Source: a virus. From it: a DNA stretch of 38,606 bases. The position numbers and the translations under genes were made by a program. Positions 31,037 through 38,575 of the stretch are shown in pieces. The stretch is taken from IMG/VR virus record IMGVR_UViG_3300031521_001957, positions 1 through 38,606 of that record. One strand, 5' to 3'. Positions within the stretch are counted from its first letter, which is position 1. Each line of letters begins with the position of its first letter. The notes under the pieces were generated by a model that made no database searches, had not been told where the DNA came from, and saw nothing but the letters and a program-made list of their open reading frames with translations.

Positions 31037-31061
31037 CAATCACTCAAATACCCGATATAAT
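31033..31061 (+). promoter_or_regulatory. sigma70-type promoter for gp33 and dUTPase genes
   Basis: TTGACA, 17-bp spacer, TATAAT. The -35 box overlaps the gene 43 stop codon; the ATG of the gp33-like gene is 32 bases on. Confidence 0.88.
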
Positions 31062-31092
31062 ATATACATAAATAAACTATATGGAGTTCTAA

Positions 31093-31323
31093 ATGTGTGC
31101 ACCAATTATTCTAAATAATAACCCAGTAGCATTCTCAAGATATGTCGAGCAACAGGCTATTATAGACCAGACAAATTTGATGGACATAATTTGCGGATTC
31201 TGTTCTGAATATGATCTGGAATATCAGGAAATATTACCATACTTAACCGAAAATTTAAAAAAGAAAATACGAAAAGAAGCCGAACAACTTAGGTACTATA
31301 AATCTACTACAACTACTTTATAA
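31093..31323 (+). CDS. 33: late-transcription coactivator gp33-like
   Basis: 76 residues. LMDIICGFCSEYDLEYQEIL (residues ~30-49) followed by LTENLKKKIRKEAEQL has the pattern of the gp33 coactivator (T4: MVEEFGMSYLEAT, FLEEN, FIPSGIIEKIQSEAIDENLL). In T4, gp33 bridges RNA polymerase beta-flap and the gp45 clamp to activate late promoters. This is consistent with the TATAAATA promoters of the window and with the gp45 gene nearby. RBS GGAG before ATG. The usual C-terminal clamp-binding hydrophobic tail is less clear here (TTTTL). Confidence 0.72.
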   Translation: MCAPIILNNNPVAFSRYVEQQAIIDQTNLMDIICGFCSEYDLEYQEILPYLTENLKKKIRKEAEQLRYYKSTTTTL

Positions 31324-31335
31324 GGAAACAACAAT

Positions 31336-31776
31336 ATGATATTAGAGATACAAAAACTTTCTCCCCAAGTACCTTCACCAAAATACGCAACATCAAATTC
31401 TGCTGCGTTTGATCTTGTGAACGCATCGGGATTTATGATTGCAATACATCCTAGAGAAATTAAAGTTATTCCCACAGGTATTGCTGTCAAACTTCCCCAA
31501 CAAACAGCTGGGCTAGTTACGCCAAGGTCTGGAAAATCTATTTCTGGATTTAGTGTCAATAATTCTCCAGGTATTATTGATTCGGATTATAGAGATGAAG
31601 TAAAAGTTATCGCAGTAAATACTGGAAATAATATCGTATATATCGATCCGTTAGAAAGAATTGCTCAATTTATGGTTGTGCCATATATAAAATGTGAATT
31701 AAAAGAAGTGGAAAATATTTCTGAAGATGATTTTGAAAATGAACGTAAAGGCGGATTAGGGAGCACAGGAAAATAA
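31336..31776 (+). CDS. dut: dUTPase
   Basis: 146 residues, trimeric dUTPase family. Motif I SAAFDL (22-27), II PRSGKS (63-68), III SPGIIDSDYRDEV (77-89, catalytic D82 and Tyr85), IV RIAQFM (108-113), V RKGGLGSTG (137-145). Motif V has Leu in place of the usual Phe that stacks on uracil, and motif III has RDE rather than RGE; activity is likely but kinetics may differ. It turns dUTP into dUMP, keeping uracil out of phage DNA and feeding dTMP synthesis. Overlaps the next gene by one base. Confidence 0.93.
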   Translation: MILEIQKLSPQVPSPKYATSNSAAFDLVNASGFMIAIHPREIKVIPTGIAVKLPQQTAGLVTPRSGKSISGFSVNNSPGIIDSDYRDEVKVIAVNTGNNIVYIDPLERIAQFMVVPYIKCELKEVENISEDDFENERKGGLGSTGK

Positions 31777-32018
31777 TGGATAGATTACAACCAAACTTAA
31801 GAGCAAACCTTGAACATATATTTGATTATTCTGATGAAGAATTAGAAATATTAAAATTCTATGATGTAGGTGAAGCATTTACTACACCAACTGGAATTTC
31901 AAAACAAATTGATATGCTAGAATCAAAACCTGGTATAATATTTTATGCTTGTATTGCTAATGGTACAGTAAACATAAGCCGATTGGCAGTAAATTTAGAA
32001 GGAGATGAAAATGATTAA
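31776..32018 (+). CDS. small acidic protein of unknown function
   Basis: 80 residues, no recognised domain. The start overlaps the dUTPase stop (TAATG). Acidic, with KQIDMLESKPGIIFYACIAN in the middle. It overlaps the next small gene by 8 bases. Confidence 0.6.
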   Translation: MDRLQPNLRANLEHIFDYSDEELEILKFYDVGEAFTTPTGISKQIDMLESKPGIIFYACIANGTVNISRLAVNLEGDEND

Positions 32019-32172
32019 ACGATATAAATTAGTAACTGATACTTTTGGCACAAGACTTGTGGAAGATGAATTTGGTGATGTTGTTGCCTACAAAGACCAT
32101 ATGAAAGTTGTAAAAGAATTCGAAGAAGAGCGAAAAGAATACATCGATTTCATTTTATTTAGTGGAGTATAA
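32011..32172 (+). CDS. 53-residue charged protein of unknown function
   Basis: Starts MIKRYKLVTDTFGTRLVEDE, with AAGGAGATGAAA before the ATG, an excellent RBS inside the preceding gene. Strand-turn-strand N-terminus then a charged helix (MKVVKEFEEERKEYIDFI). Small phage proteins with this lay-out are common but have no known role. Confidence 0.62.
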   Translation: MIKRYKLVTDTFGTRLVEDEFGDVVAYKDHMKVVKEFEEERKEYIDFILFSGV

Positions 32173-32173
32173 T

Positions 32174-32290
32174 ATGCTATATTTGTTATATGTAGTTAGT
32201 ATACCTATCGCAATAATGTGTGAAGTTGCAGTGGTAAAGAAACTGGCAATTGACAAACAAAATACAATTTTAAATACTATTGGGGGATGA
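32174..32290 (+). CDS. 38-residue membrane protein
   Basis: MLYLLYVVSIPIAIMCEVAV forms one membrane helix (residues 2-21) followed by a short charged tail. TGGAG lies 7 bases before the ATG. Its stop overlaps the first possible ATG of uvsX. Confidence 0.55.
   Translation: MLYLLYVVSIPIAIMCEVAVVKKLAIDKQNTILNTIGG
32250..32278 (+). promoter_or_regulatory. possible sigma70-type promoter for uvsX
   Basis: TTGACA is perfect, but the -10 region is AATACT with a 17-bp spacer or TAAATA with 15 bp. It lies within the preceding 38-codon gene. The position before uvsX is right; strength is doubtful. Confidence 0.45.
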
Positions 32291-32292
32291 TG

Positions 32293-33330
32293 ATGAGTGA
32301 ATTTTTAGATAAACTTAAGAAGAATAGTACGATAAAGGAAGCAGATATACTTTCAAAGTCAAAATTTTTTGGTAAAAATGATATTATTACAACTGGTATA
32401 CCAGCTATTAATGTTGCACTTTCTGGAAAACTTTCTGGTGGATTCGTTCCAGGATTGACTATATTTGCAGGACCCTCGAAACACTTTAAAACCTCATTTA
32501 GTTTAGTTTTGGCAAAAGCATATTTGGATAAATACCCCGAAGGTATTATGATATTTTATGATAGTGAATTTGGAACCCCACAAGATTATTTTGAATCGTT
32601 CGGAATAGATATGACAAGGGTTTTGCATACACCAGTTAAAAATGTAGAAGAATTTAAATTTGATATTATGAAACAACTTGAAATGATTACAAGGGATGAT
32701 AAAGTAATTATTTTAGTGGATTCTATTGGTAATTTGGCAAGTAAGAAAGAATGTGATGATGCTTTGGATGCCAATGCAGTTGCTGATATGAGCCGAGCAA
32801 AAGCATTAAAAGGACTATCTAGGATGGTTACGCCATATTTGGCAACAAAAGATATACCAATGGTAGCAGTAAATCATACATACCAAACTCAGGAAAAGTT
32901 TTCCAAAGCAGTAGTATCTGGTGGTACTGGACTATATTACAGTGCAAGTAATATTTTTATTGTCGGTAGGTCGCAAGAAAAGGAAGAAAAGGAGATTATA
33001 GGATATAGCTTTATAATAAATGTTGAAAAAAGTAGATTTGTAAGAGAAAAATCTAAAATAGAAATAACTGTAATGTATGATGGCGGAATTTCTAAATGGT
33101 CTGGTTTAATGGAAATGGCACTTGAATCTGGTCATGTAGTTAAACCAAATATGGGTTGGTATTCTAAACTCGACCCATCTACTGGCGAAATTGAAGCAAA
33201 ACGTTGGAGACTTAAAGATACAAACTGCAAAGAGTTTTGGATGACAATTTTAATGGATAAAAGTTTCCAAAAGTGGGTTGAAGACAATTATCGATTAGTT
33301 ACAACTGATATGATGCCAACTGAAGAATAG
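32293..33330 (+). CDS. uvsX: UvsX RecA-like recombinase
   Basis: 345 residues from ATG 32293; three ATGs in a row (32287, 32290, 32293) are possible, and the third is the best spaced from GGGGGA. It has the T4 UvsX core: TTGIPAINVALSG, the Walker A form GPSKHFKTS (T4: GPSKSFKSN), FYDSEFGTP with the catalytic Glu, Walker B VIILVDSIG and VNHTYQT, a RecA-type loop SGGTGLYYSA, then the C-terminal GWYSKLDPSTGE. It polymerises on ssDNA and drives strand exchange for recombination-dependent replication. Confidence 0.94.
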   Translation: MSEFLDKLKKNSTIKEADILSKSKFFGKNDIITTGIPAINVALSGKLSGGFVPGLTIFAGPSKHFKTSFSLVLAKAYLDKYPEGIMIFYDSEFGTPQDYFESFGIDMTRVLHTPVKNVEEFKFDIMKQLEMITRDDKVIILVDSIGNLASKKECDDALDANAVADMSRAKALKGLSRMVTPYLATKDIPMVAVNHTYQTQEKFSKAVVSGGTGLYYSASNIFIVGRSQEKEEKEIIGYSFIINVEKSRFVREKSKIEITVMYDGGISKWSGLMEMALESGHVVKPNMGWYSKLDPSTGEIEAKRWRLKDTNCKEFWMTILMDKSFQKWVEDNYRLVTTDMMPTEE

Positions 33331-33331
33331 A

Positions 33332-33360
33332 TTGACTTTCATCAAAATATACCTTATAAT
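33332..33360 (+). promoter_or_regulatory. sigma70-type promoter for gene 41 operon
   Basis: TTGACT, 17-bp spacer, TATAAT, starting two bases after the uvsX stop codon. Confidence 0.85.
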
Positions 33361-33391
33361 AGTGTCTCAATAAATACAGTGGAGATAGAAA

Positions 33392-33649
33392 ATGACTGAA
33401 GTAGTAGAAGTACAAAATTTTGATTTTACCATTGCCGGAATCACATCGGACAAAAAAATAATGGCATTGGTGGATGATCATATCTATTCTAAATGTGCCT
33501 ATATTATTGGCGATGCAGACGAAAATAATAAAGTAGAATATGATATAATTTCTACAAAAGTTGAGAAGCCACCACAAGAAAGACAGGAGCGTATTTTGAC
33601 AGCAATATTGAACTATTTGGTAGAAGAAGTTAATTTAACAGAAGAATAG
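33392..33649 (+). CDS. small acidic protein between uvsX and helicase genes
   Basis: 85 residues, no recognised domain: a beta-rich N-terminal part (FDFTIAGITSDKKIMALVDD) and an acidic C-terminal helix (LTAILNYLVEEVNLTEE). RBS GGAGA. It is one base from gene 41, and position between UvsX and the helicase suggests a replication-related partner. Confidence 0.62.
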   Translation: MTEVVEVQNFDFTIAGITSDKKIMALVDDHIYSKCAYIIGDADENNKVEYDIISTKVEKPPQERQERILTAILNYLVEEVNLTEE

Positions 33650-33650
33650 A

Positions 33651-35045
33651 ATGGCAAAAGAAATAAACGAGATTATACTTGCAAATTTCATACTCAATGA
33701 AAAATTCACAAGAAAAATCATTCCGCATTTTAAATCGGAATATTTTGCGAACAATGTAGATAAAATTATTTTTGAACAAATTGAATTATTTGTTGATACC
33801 TATAATGCTCCACCTAGTAAAGAAGCCTTAGTAATTGCCATAAAAGGTAATGCAAAATTTACTGGAGAAAATGTTGTAACTGCCATAGAATTTATTGAAG
33901 GTGTTGAAAAAGATTATGAAAAGCCTAATTTCGAATGGTTGTGCAATACATCCGAAAAATTTTGCAAGGATCAGGCAGTAGTAAACGCCTTAATGGAGAG
34001 TATTCGTATTATCGATGGTGATAGCAAAGACCTTTCGAAAGATGCTATTCCAGATATACTTTCGAAGGCGTTGGCTGTAGGGTTTAATACTGCTATTGGG
34101 CATGATTATTTTGAAAATGCGGCATATAGATATGATCAATATTCTATTGAAGAAGATAGAATAAAATTTGATATTTCGATACTTAATAAGATAACTAGGG
34201 GTGGTTTACCTGGAAAAACGTTGACTTTATTTTTAGGTGGAACTGGAACTGGTAAAACCCATGTAATGTGCCACTTGGCAACTGCATACTTAAAAGATGG
34301 AAAAAATGTTATCTATATCACTTTAGAAATGAGCGAGGAAAAAATTTCAGAACGCATTGATGCAAATATGCTGAATGTTAATATAGGTGAGTTGAATCGA
34401 ATGGGCAAAGAAGCGTTTACCAGTCGGTTAAATTCTATTGAGAAAAAAACACAAGGTAAATTGATTGTCAAAGAATATCCTATGCATGGCTCAAGTGCTG
34501 CGAATTTTAAGGCTCTTATAGATGAGTTGGCTATTAAAAAATCGTTCAAACCTGACGTTGTAATCGTCGATTATTTAGGTATTTGTGCATCAAGTAGATA
34601 TAGGAATAGTAAGGGAATAAATACAAATACTTTCTATCAATCGGTTGCGGAGGAGTTAAGAGCATTAGGCCAATATTATGACATCCCAATAATTTCTTCG
34701 GTACAGACCAACAGGAGTGGTAGTACCAATTCTGAATTAGGACTTACTGATATGGCGGACTCGTTCGGCGTGGCCTTTACAGGCGACCTCGTAATAGGAT
34801 TAGTAACCAATGAAGAACTATCAGCAGAAAGTAAACTTATGATGAGAGTTCTTAAGAATAGGTTCAATGCGCTTGATTATTATGGTAAATTTTTAGTTGG
34901 TTCAGATAGACCAAAGTTCAGATTATATGATTTGGAAGACGATGTAAATGTAAAACCAACATATGCTATTGATGATGAAGAGGATGAAATTCCATTTTTT
35001 AGTAATTCAAATAAAAAACCAGATACAAGCAATTTTAAATTTTAG
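33651..35045 (+). CDS. 41: replicative DNA helicase gp41 (DnaB-like)
   Basis: 464 residues (T4: 475). RecA-fold helicase: Walker A GGTGTGKT (196-203), LEMSEEKISERIDANML (225-241), Walker B VVIVDYLG (303-310), then DIPIISSVQTNRSG (motif H3) and KNRFNALDYYGKFLV. It unwinds DNA at the fork as a hexamer and pairs with a primase (gp61), which is not in this window. The C-terminus is acidic (DDEEDEIPFF). Confidence 0.94.
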   Translation: MAKEINEIILANFILNEKFTRKIIPHFKSEYFANNVDKIIFEQIELFVDTYNAPPSKEALVIAIKGNAKFTGENVVTAIEFIEGVEKDYEKPNFEWLCNTSEKFCKDQAVVNALMESIRIIDGDSKDLSKDAIPDILSKALAVGFNTAIGHDYFENAAYRYDQYSIEEDRIKFDISILNKITRGGLPGKTLTLFLGGTGTGKTHVMCHLATAYLKDGKNVIYITLEMSEEKISERIDANMLNVNIGELNRMGKEAFTSRLNSIEKKTQGKLIVKEYPMHGSSAANFKALIDELAIKKSFKPDVVIVDYLGICASSRYRNSKGINTNTFYQSVAEELRALGQYYDIPIISSVQTNRSGSTNSELGLTDMADSFGVAFTGDLVIGLVTNEELSAESKLMMRVLKNRFNALDYYGKFLVGSDRPKFRLYDLEDDVNVKPTYAIDDEEDEIPFFSNSNKKPDTSNFKF

Positions 35046-35053
35046 GAGAACAT

Positions 35054-35155
35054 ATGAATTTTCAAGAATATGCCAAAAAACACAGAAGAATACAATTAAT
35101 AAACAGATTAATAGAAATTTTAAAATATCTACTTGACAAGAAACTAAATACCTGA
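35054..35155 (+). CDS. 33-residue basic protein
   Basis: MNFQEYAKKHRRIQLINRLI at the start and EILKYLLDKK near the end give a short basic amphipathic helix. TAGGAG lies 5 bases before the ATG. It is directly behind gene 41, and its last codons contain the -35 box of the clpP promoter. Its small size makes it uncertain. Confidence 0.48.
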   Translation: MNFQEYAKKHRRIQLINRLIEILKYLLDKKLNT

Positions 35156-35161
35156 TATAAT
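35133..35161 (+). promoter_or_regulatory. sigma70-type promoter for ClpP-like gene
   Basis: TTGACA, 17-bp spacer ending in TGA, TATAAT; perfect consensus with extended -10. Start of the ClpP-like gene is 33 bases on. Confidence 0.9.
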
Positions 35162-35193
35162 ATAACTACAATAATTTAATATAAGGAAACATA

Positions 35194-35766
35194 ATGTATA
35201 GGCAAATGTTCAGTAAAATCAACAAATCATTAAAATTGGATAGCGATTTCCAAGGATATTTTTTACTTAGTGGCACAATATGCGATGAAACAGTTTTACC
35301 AGTACAGGATTGGATACTACAGACTAATATCGCATGTGAAGCACAGCCAGACTTACTTAATTTATTAATTACTTCGGGTGGTGGGGAAATGGCTTCAGGA
35401 TTGGCATTGATTGATATGATACAGGGGTCTTCAATACCAGTAAGAACTATTGGAATGGGAGAAATTGCTTCAGCAGCTTTAATGATTCTTATGGCGGGTG
35501 CTCCAGGCATGAGAATACTTACTCCTAACACTTTGGTTATGTCGCACCAGTTTTCGTGGATGTCAAATGGCAAAGAACATGAGTTGGAAGCGTCAGCAAA
35601 GGCATTTAATATCACTACAAAGATGATGATGAATCATTATAAGCGATGCACAGGATTGGATGAAAAAATTATAAGACAAATACTGCTACCACCTAGTGAT
35701 GTATATATGGATGCAAAAACTGCATTGAAATATAAATTATGTGATAAAGTGTGTGGGTTAGACTGA
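35194..35766 (+). CDS. clpP: ClpP-like serine protease subunit
   Basis: 190 residues of the ClpP fold: LLITSGGGEMASGLALIDMI (58-76), catalytic Ser in GMGEIASAALM (S93), His in VMSHQFSW (H118), Asp in PPSDVYMDA (D169), and LKYKLCDKV at the end like ClpP EYGLVD. All three catalytic residues are present; the propeptide is missing or very short. Bacterial ClpP forms double heptamers and is fed by ClpX or ClpA. In some phages ClpP-like proteins process the head, but here gp21 has that role and the promoter is early, so an action on host proteins or with host Clp ATPases is more likely (inference). Confidence 0.88.
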   Translation: MYRQMFSKINKSLKLDSDFQGYFLLSGTICDETVLPVQDWILQTNIACEAQPDLLNLLITSGGGEMASGLALIDMIQGSSIPVRTIGMGEIASAALMILMAGAPGMRILTPNTLVMSHQFSWMSNGKEHELEASAKAFNITTKMMMNHYKRCTGLDEKIIRQILLPPSDVYMDAKTALKYKLCDKVCGLD

Positions 35767-35769
35767 AAT

Positions 35770-36420
35770 ATGAATGTAAGTAAATTTATTGTTATCCATG
35801 TACCAATAAATTTTATAAAAAGTTTTGTAGAACAATTTCATTATTCTCATAGTATAAATGGGGTAATATGTGATCATTGTTTTGCATTATTTGATGAAGA
35901 TCAAAATTTAATTGGTGCTGCAATATTTGGTAAAATGGCAATGGCAAATCAATGGAAAAGATTTGGAGATAAAGTAGAAGATGTAATTGAACTTAGGCGA
36001 TTATGCTGTATAGATGACACTCCAAAAAATACTGAATCATTTTTCATAGGAAAGTGTTTAAAATGGCTAACAGAATACACCAAATTTAAGGTTGTAGCAT
36101 CTTATTCAGATTTAGAATATGGACATGAAGGTACTATCTATAAAGCCTCTAATTTCGAATGTTTGGGTATTCAAGCTGGAGCAAGAGTAATTTTATATAA
36201 TGGTAAACGGTATCATGATAAAGCCATACGCACAAAGTATAATGGTAAACTTAAACCTTTTGCAGAAAATTTAATAAAAGCTTTAGAAAGTGGTGAAGCA
36301 GTCTATGTTGAAACAAAAGGAAAGGTTGCTTATCAATATATTTTAAAAAGAAAGAAAACAAAAGCAGATTATGAAAATGTGGAAGTTGTTGATAATTCCT
36401 TGTCAAATTTTTTCATATAA
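35770..36420 (+). CDS. Mom-like / GNAT-fold putative DNA modification protein
   Basis: 216 residues. FHYSH (23-27), LIGAAIFGK (47-55), ELRRLCCIDDTPKNTESFFIG (quoted in parts: ELRRL 74-78, KNTESFF 86-92), SYSD (111-114) and GHEGTIYKASNF (118-129) follow the pattern of Mom-like proteins, the phage Mu family that adds a carbamoylmethyl group to adenine and has an acetyltransferase (GNAT) fold. It starts three bases after the clpP stop, so the two are co-expressed. If active it would protect phage DNA against host restriction; substrate and chemistry are inferred from the family. Confidence 0.68.
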   Translation: MNVSKFIVIHVPINFIKSFVEQFHYSHSINGVICDHCFALFDEDQNLIGAAIFGKMAMANQWKRFGDKVEDVIELRRLCCIDDTPKNTESFFIGKCLKWLTEYTKFKVVASYSDLEYGHEGTIYKASNFECLGIQAGARVILYNGKRYHDKAIRTKYNGKLKPFAENLIKALESGEAVYVETKGKVAYQYILKRKKTKADYENVEVVDNSLSNFFI

Positions 36421-36423
36421 ATA
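36416..36423 (+). promoter_or_regulatory. T4-type late promoter for pectate-lyase tailspike
   Basis: TATAAATAGTAATATAC overlapping the stop codon of the Mom-like gene, 31 bases before the tailspike ATG. Confidence 0.85.
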
Positions 36424-36454
36424 GTAATATACACTATAATACAGAGGAATACAC

Positions 36455-38293
36455 ATGAGAAAATTAATAACTTTCACTGCACCCACCCCAATAGCATTTA
36501 CTGCGGATACTATATCCCCTTCAACTGTACGGTTGAATTGGAGTTTAGCCGTTGATAGTAGACCAGTTGATTACTATAAAATATATAGAAATGGAACTTT
36601 AATTGGCACGTCTTTAACAACAACATATGATGATACTACAGCTACAGCAACACATAATTATACTTATGGTGTATCTTCAGTAATTAATTATATTAATGAA
36701 TCCACACAAGTTACAGTAGTAGATAATTCAGTTGTACCTCTAATTCCAACCAATCTTACTGCAACAGTGAATTCGGGTACACAAATAACCCTAACATGGT
36801 CAGCAACAACAGTTTCTGGTGGTACAATTTCTGCTTATGTATTACGTAGGGATGGAGTTATAGTTAATGGCTCTGCGAATGCACTATCATATATTAATAC
36901 TGGATTAACCCAAAATACAACCTACTCATATACAATATCAGCAATTGATAATATTGGTAATGAAAGTGAGCAATCTCTGGCAATAACAGCAAAAACATTT
37001 GATACTGCTGCTCCATCAGTCCCAACCGGATTAACGGCAACTGCTGTGTCACCGACACAAATTAATTTATCATGGAATCCGTCAAATGATAATGTTGGCG
37101 TTACTGGCTATAAATTATATAGAGGGGCAACATTAATAAATGGTTCTAGTAGTGCAACTTCATACAGTAATACAGGGCTGACCGCATCCACCCTATATTC
37201 ATATACGGTATCTGCATTTGATGCACGTAATAATACAAGCGCAGCATCTGCTGCTGCATCAGCTACAACTCCTGGTGTGATACCACCTCCAGACTCAGCA
37301 ATACAAGGGTTTGCAGCTGTGGCTGGAGTGACTGGGGGTGGTACTGGTGGTACTGTGTATACTGTAACAAGCAACCTCAGCAGCGGCACAGGCTCACTTT
37401 ATGATTATCTTAACCGAGCAGGGGCGCGAACAATTAAATTTACCCAAGGGTTAACCGCAATAATATCAATGCCTCCTGCTAGTGTGTCATCACCATTCAT
37501 GTACTTGCAAAACGGAAATGTTACGCTTGACGGTGATAAAGCAAATATAACCATAACTGGCGCGTCAATCAATACAAATGGTAAAACTAACATTATAATT
37601 AAAAATATGACGTTTACCGATAATCTTGCAAACGGGAGTGCGGTACAAATATCCTACGGTTCTTATAATGTTTGGGTAGACCACTGCACCTTTAGTGGGC
37701 AGTCTTCAGGTAGTAAGTCGGGACAACCGATTGCCGTATGGAATCAATCTTCAACGGGACTTGATGGTACATCATCAGAGTTGACTGGAATAACGCTAAG
37801 TTGGAATCATTTTAAAGCACCAAATAGCCGAGCAGTATTGGCTGGTGGTGAAACCCATAATACAGGTAACACGGTGGTATTGCCTATCCGTATCAGTATG
37901 CACCACAACTATTATGATAATTGCACAACACGCAACCCAAGAGCACATAGTAAAGGAGTAACTATACACGAATGGAATAGTTATGCTACAGCATCTTGGA
38001 GCGAAGCACCTGTTACAGTTACCCAAGGCGCAGCTTATTACGGACAAGGAAATATTTATCAACCATTAGGGACAGGCACCAAAACAATAACAAATAACAG
38101 CGATTTTTATTTTCCGACAGATGGCCCAATTGGAATAAAATCAGAAGGTCATTATTTATTAAATAGCGCAACTATTAATCAATATGGTACATTTCCGATG
38201 GACAGAATTACCTACACGGCAACAGTTGAAACGGCTAATGATGCTTTAAAAGCACGAATAATAGCATATGCTGGAGCTAACAAAGGAGTGTAG
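36455..38293 (+). CDS. tailspike/adhesin: three FN3 domains plus PL1-type pectate lyase
   Basis: 612 residues. Three fibronectin type III domains (about 9-90, 97-181, 187-272), a short proline linker (PGVIPPPD), then a right-handed beta-helix of the polysaccharide lyase 1 (PelC/Amb allergen) type from about 283 to the end. PL1 landmarks: YNVWVDHCTFS (404-414, calcium-site Asp), SMHHNYYDNC (481-490) and TRNPRAHSKG (492-501), with the catalytic Arg expected in RNPR. It likely cuts acidic polysaccharide (pectate-like or capsule) on the host surface. The third FN3 is almost the same as that of the adhesin at the window start. Late promoter upstream; no signal peptide. Confidence 0.85.
   Translation: MRKLITFTAPTPIAFTADTISPSTVRLNWSLAVDSRPVDYYKIYRNGTLIGTSLTTTYDDTTATATHNYTYGVSSVINYINESTQVTVVDNSVVPLIPTNLTATVNSGTQITLTWSATTVSGGTISAYVLRRDGVIVNGSANALSYINTGLTQNTTYSYTISAIDNIGNESEQSLAITAKTFDTAAPSVPTGLTATAVSPTQINLSWNPSNDNVGVTGYKLYRGATLINGSSSATSYSNTGLTASTLYSYTVSAFDARNNTSAASAAASATTPGVIPPPDSAIQGFAAVAGVTGGGTGGTVYTVTSNLSSGTGSLYDYLNRAGARTIKFTQGLTAIISMPPASVSSPFMYLQNGNVTLDGDKANITITGASINTNGKTNIIIKNMTFTDNLANGSAVQISYGSYNVWVDHCTFSGQSSGSKSGQPIAVWNQSSTGLDGTSSELTGITLSWNHFKAPNSRAVLAGGETHNTGNTVVLPIRISMHHNYYDNCTTRNPRAHSKGVTIHEWNSYATASWSEAPVTVTQGAAYYGQGNIYQPLGTGTKTITNNSDFYFPTDGPIGIKSEGHYLLNSATINQYGTFPMDRITYTATVETANDALKARIIAYAGANKGV
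37196..37239 (+). repeat. 44-bp exact repeat inside FN3 domain (copy 2)
   Basis: Identical to 191-234; part of a longer imperfect repeat that covers the whole third FN3 domain. Confidence 0.9.
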
Positions 38294-38306
38294 TGTAAAT
38301 TTTTCA

Positions 38307-38314
38307 TATAAATA
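38307..38314 (+). promoter_or_regulatory. T4-type late promoter
   Basis: TATAAATACTATTATATAAC, 31 bases before ATG 38345. The bases TTTTTCA before it are shared with the tailspike promoter at 36416. Confidence 0.78.
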
Positions 38315-38344
38315 CTATTATATAACATTGAATAGGATACTGCC

Positions 38345-38575
38345 ATGATTGAAGAAGAAGCAAAAAAAGCACCTGCGAAGAAACCGGAAGTAAAGTCAGA
38401 TAGTTACGAGGTAATAGAACCAGATGGTATTGAGCATGACGAAAAAGATAAATTTATACATGGTGCAAAGCATAATGCCGATTTTAGAAAAAAGTATGGT
38501 GATAAGTGGCGTACAATAGCCAATGCGCTTGCCCATACCCATACCCATTTTATGCGTACTCGTAGAGATAGATAA
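38345..38575 (+). CDS. small late protein of unknown function
   Basis: 76 residues: a Lys/Glu/Ala/Pro-rich, probably disordered N-terminus (EEAKKAPAKKPEVKSD) then a compact part (FIHGAKHNADFRKKYGDKWR, ANALAHTHTHFMRTRRDR) rich in His and Arg. No recognised family. The late promoter suggests a virion or packaging role. Confidence 0.62.
   Translation: MIEEEAKKAPAKKPEVKSDSYEVIEPDGIEHDEKDKFIHGAKHNADFRKKYGDKWRTIANALAHTHTHFMRTRRDR

Noticed and set aside
35194-35766. ClpP-like protein as the head maturation protease
   Set aside because: A complete gp21 with catalytic residues is present next to the head genes, and the ClpP-like gene has an early-type promoter.
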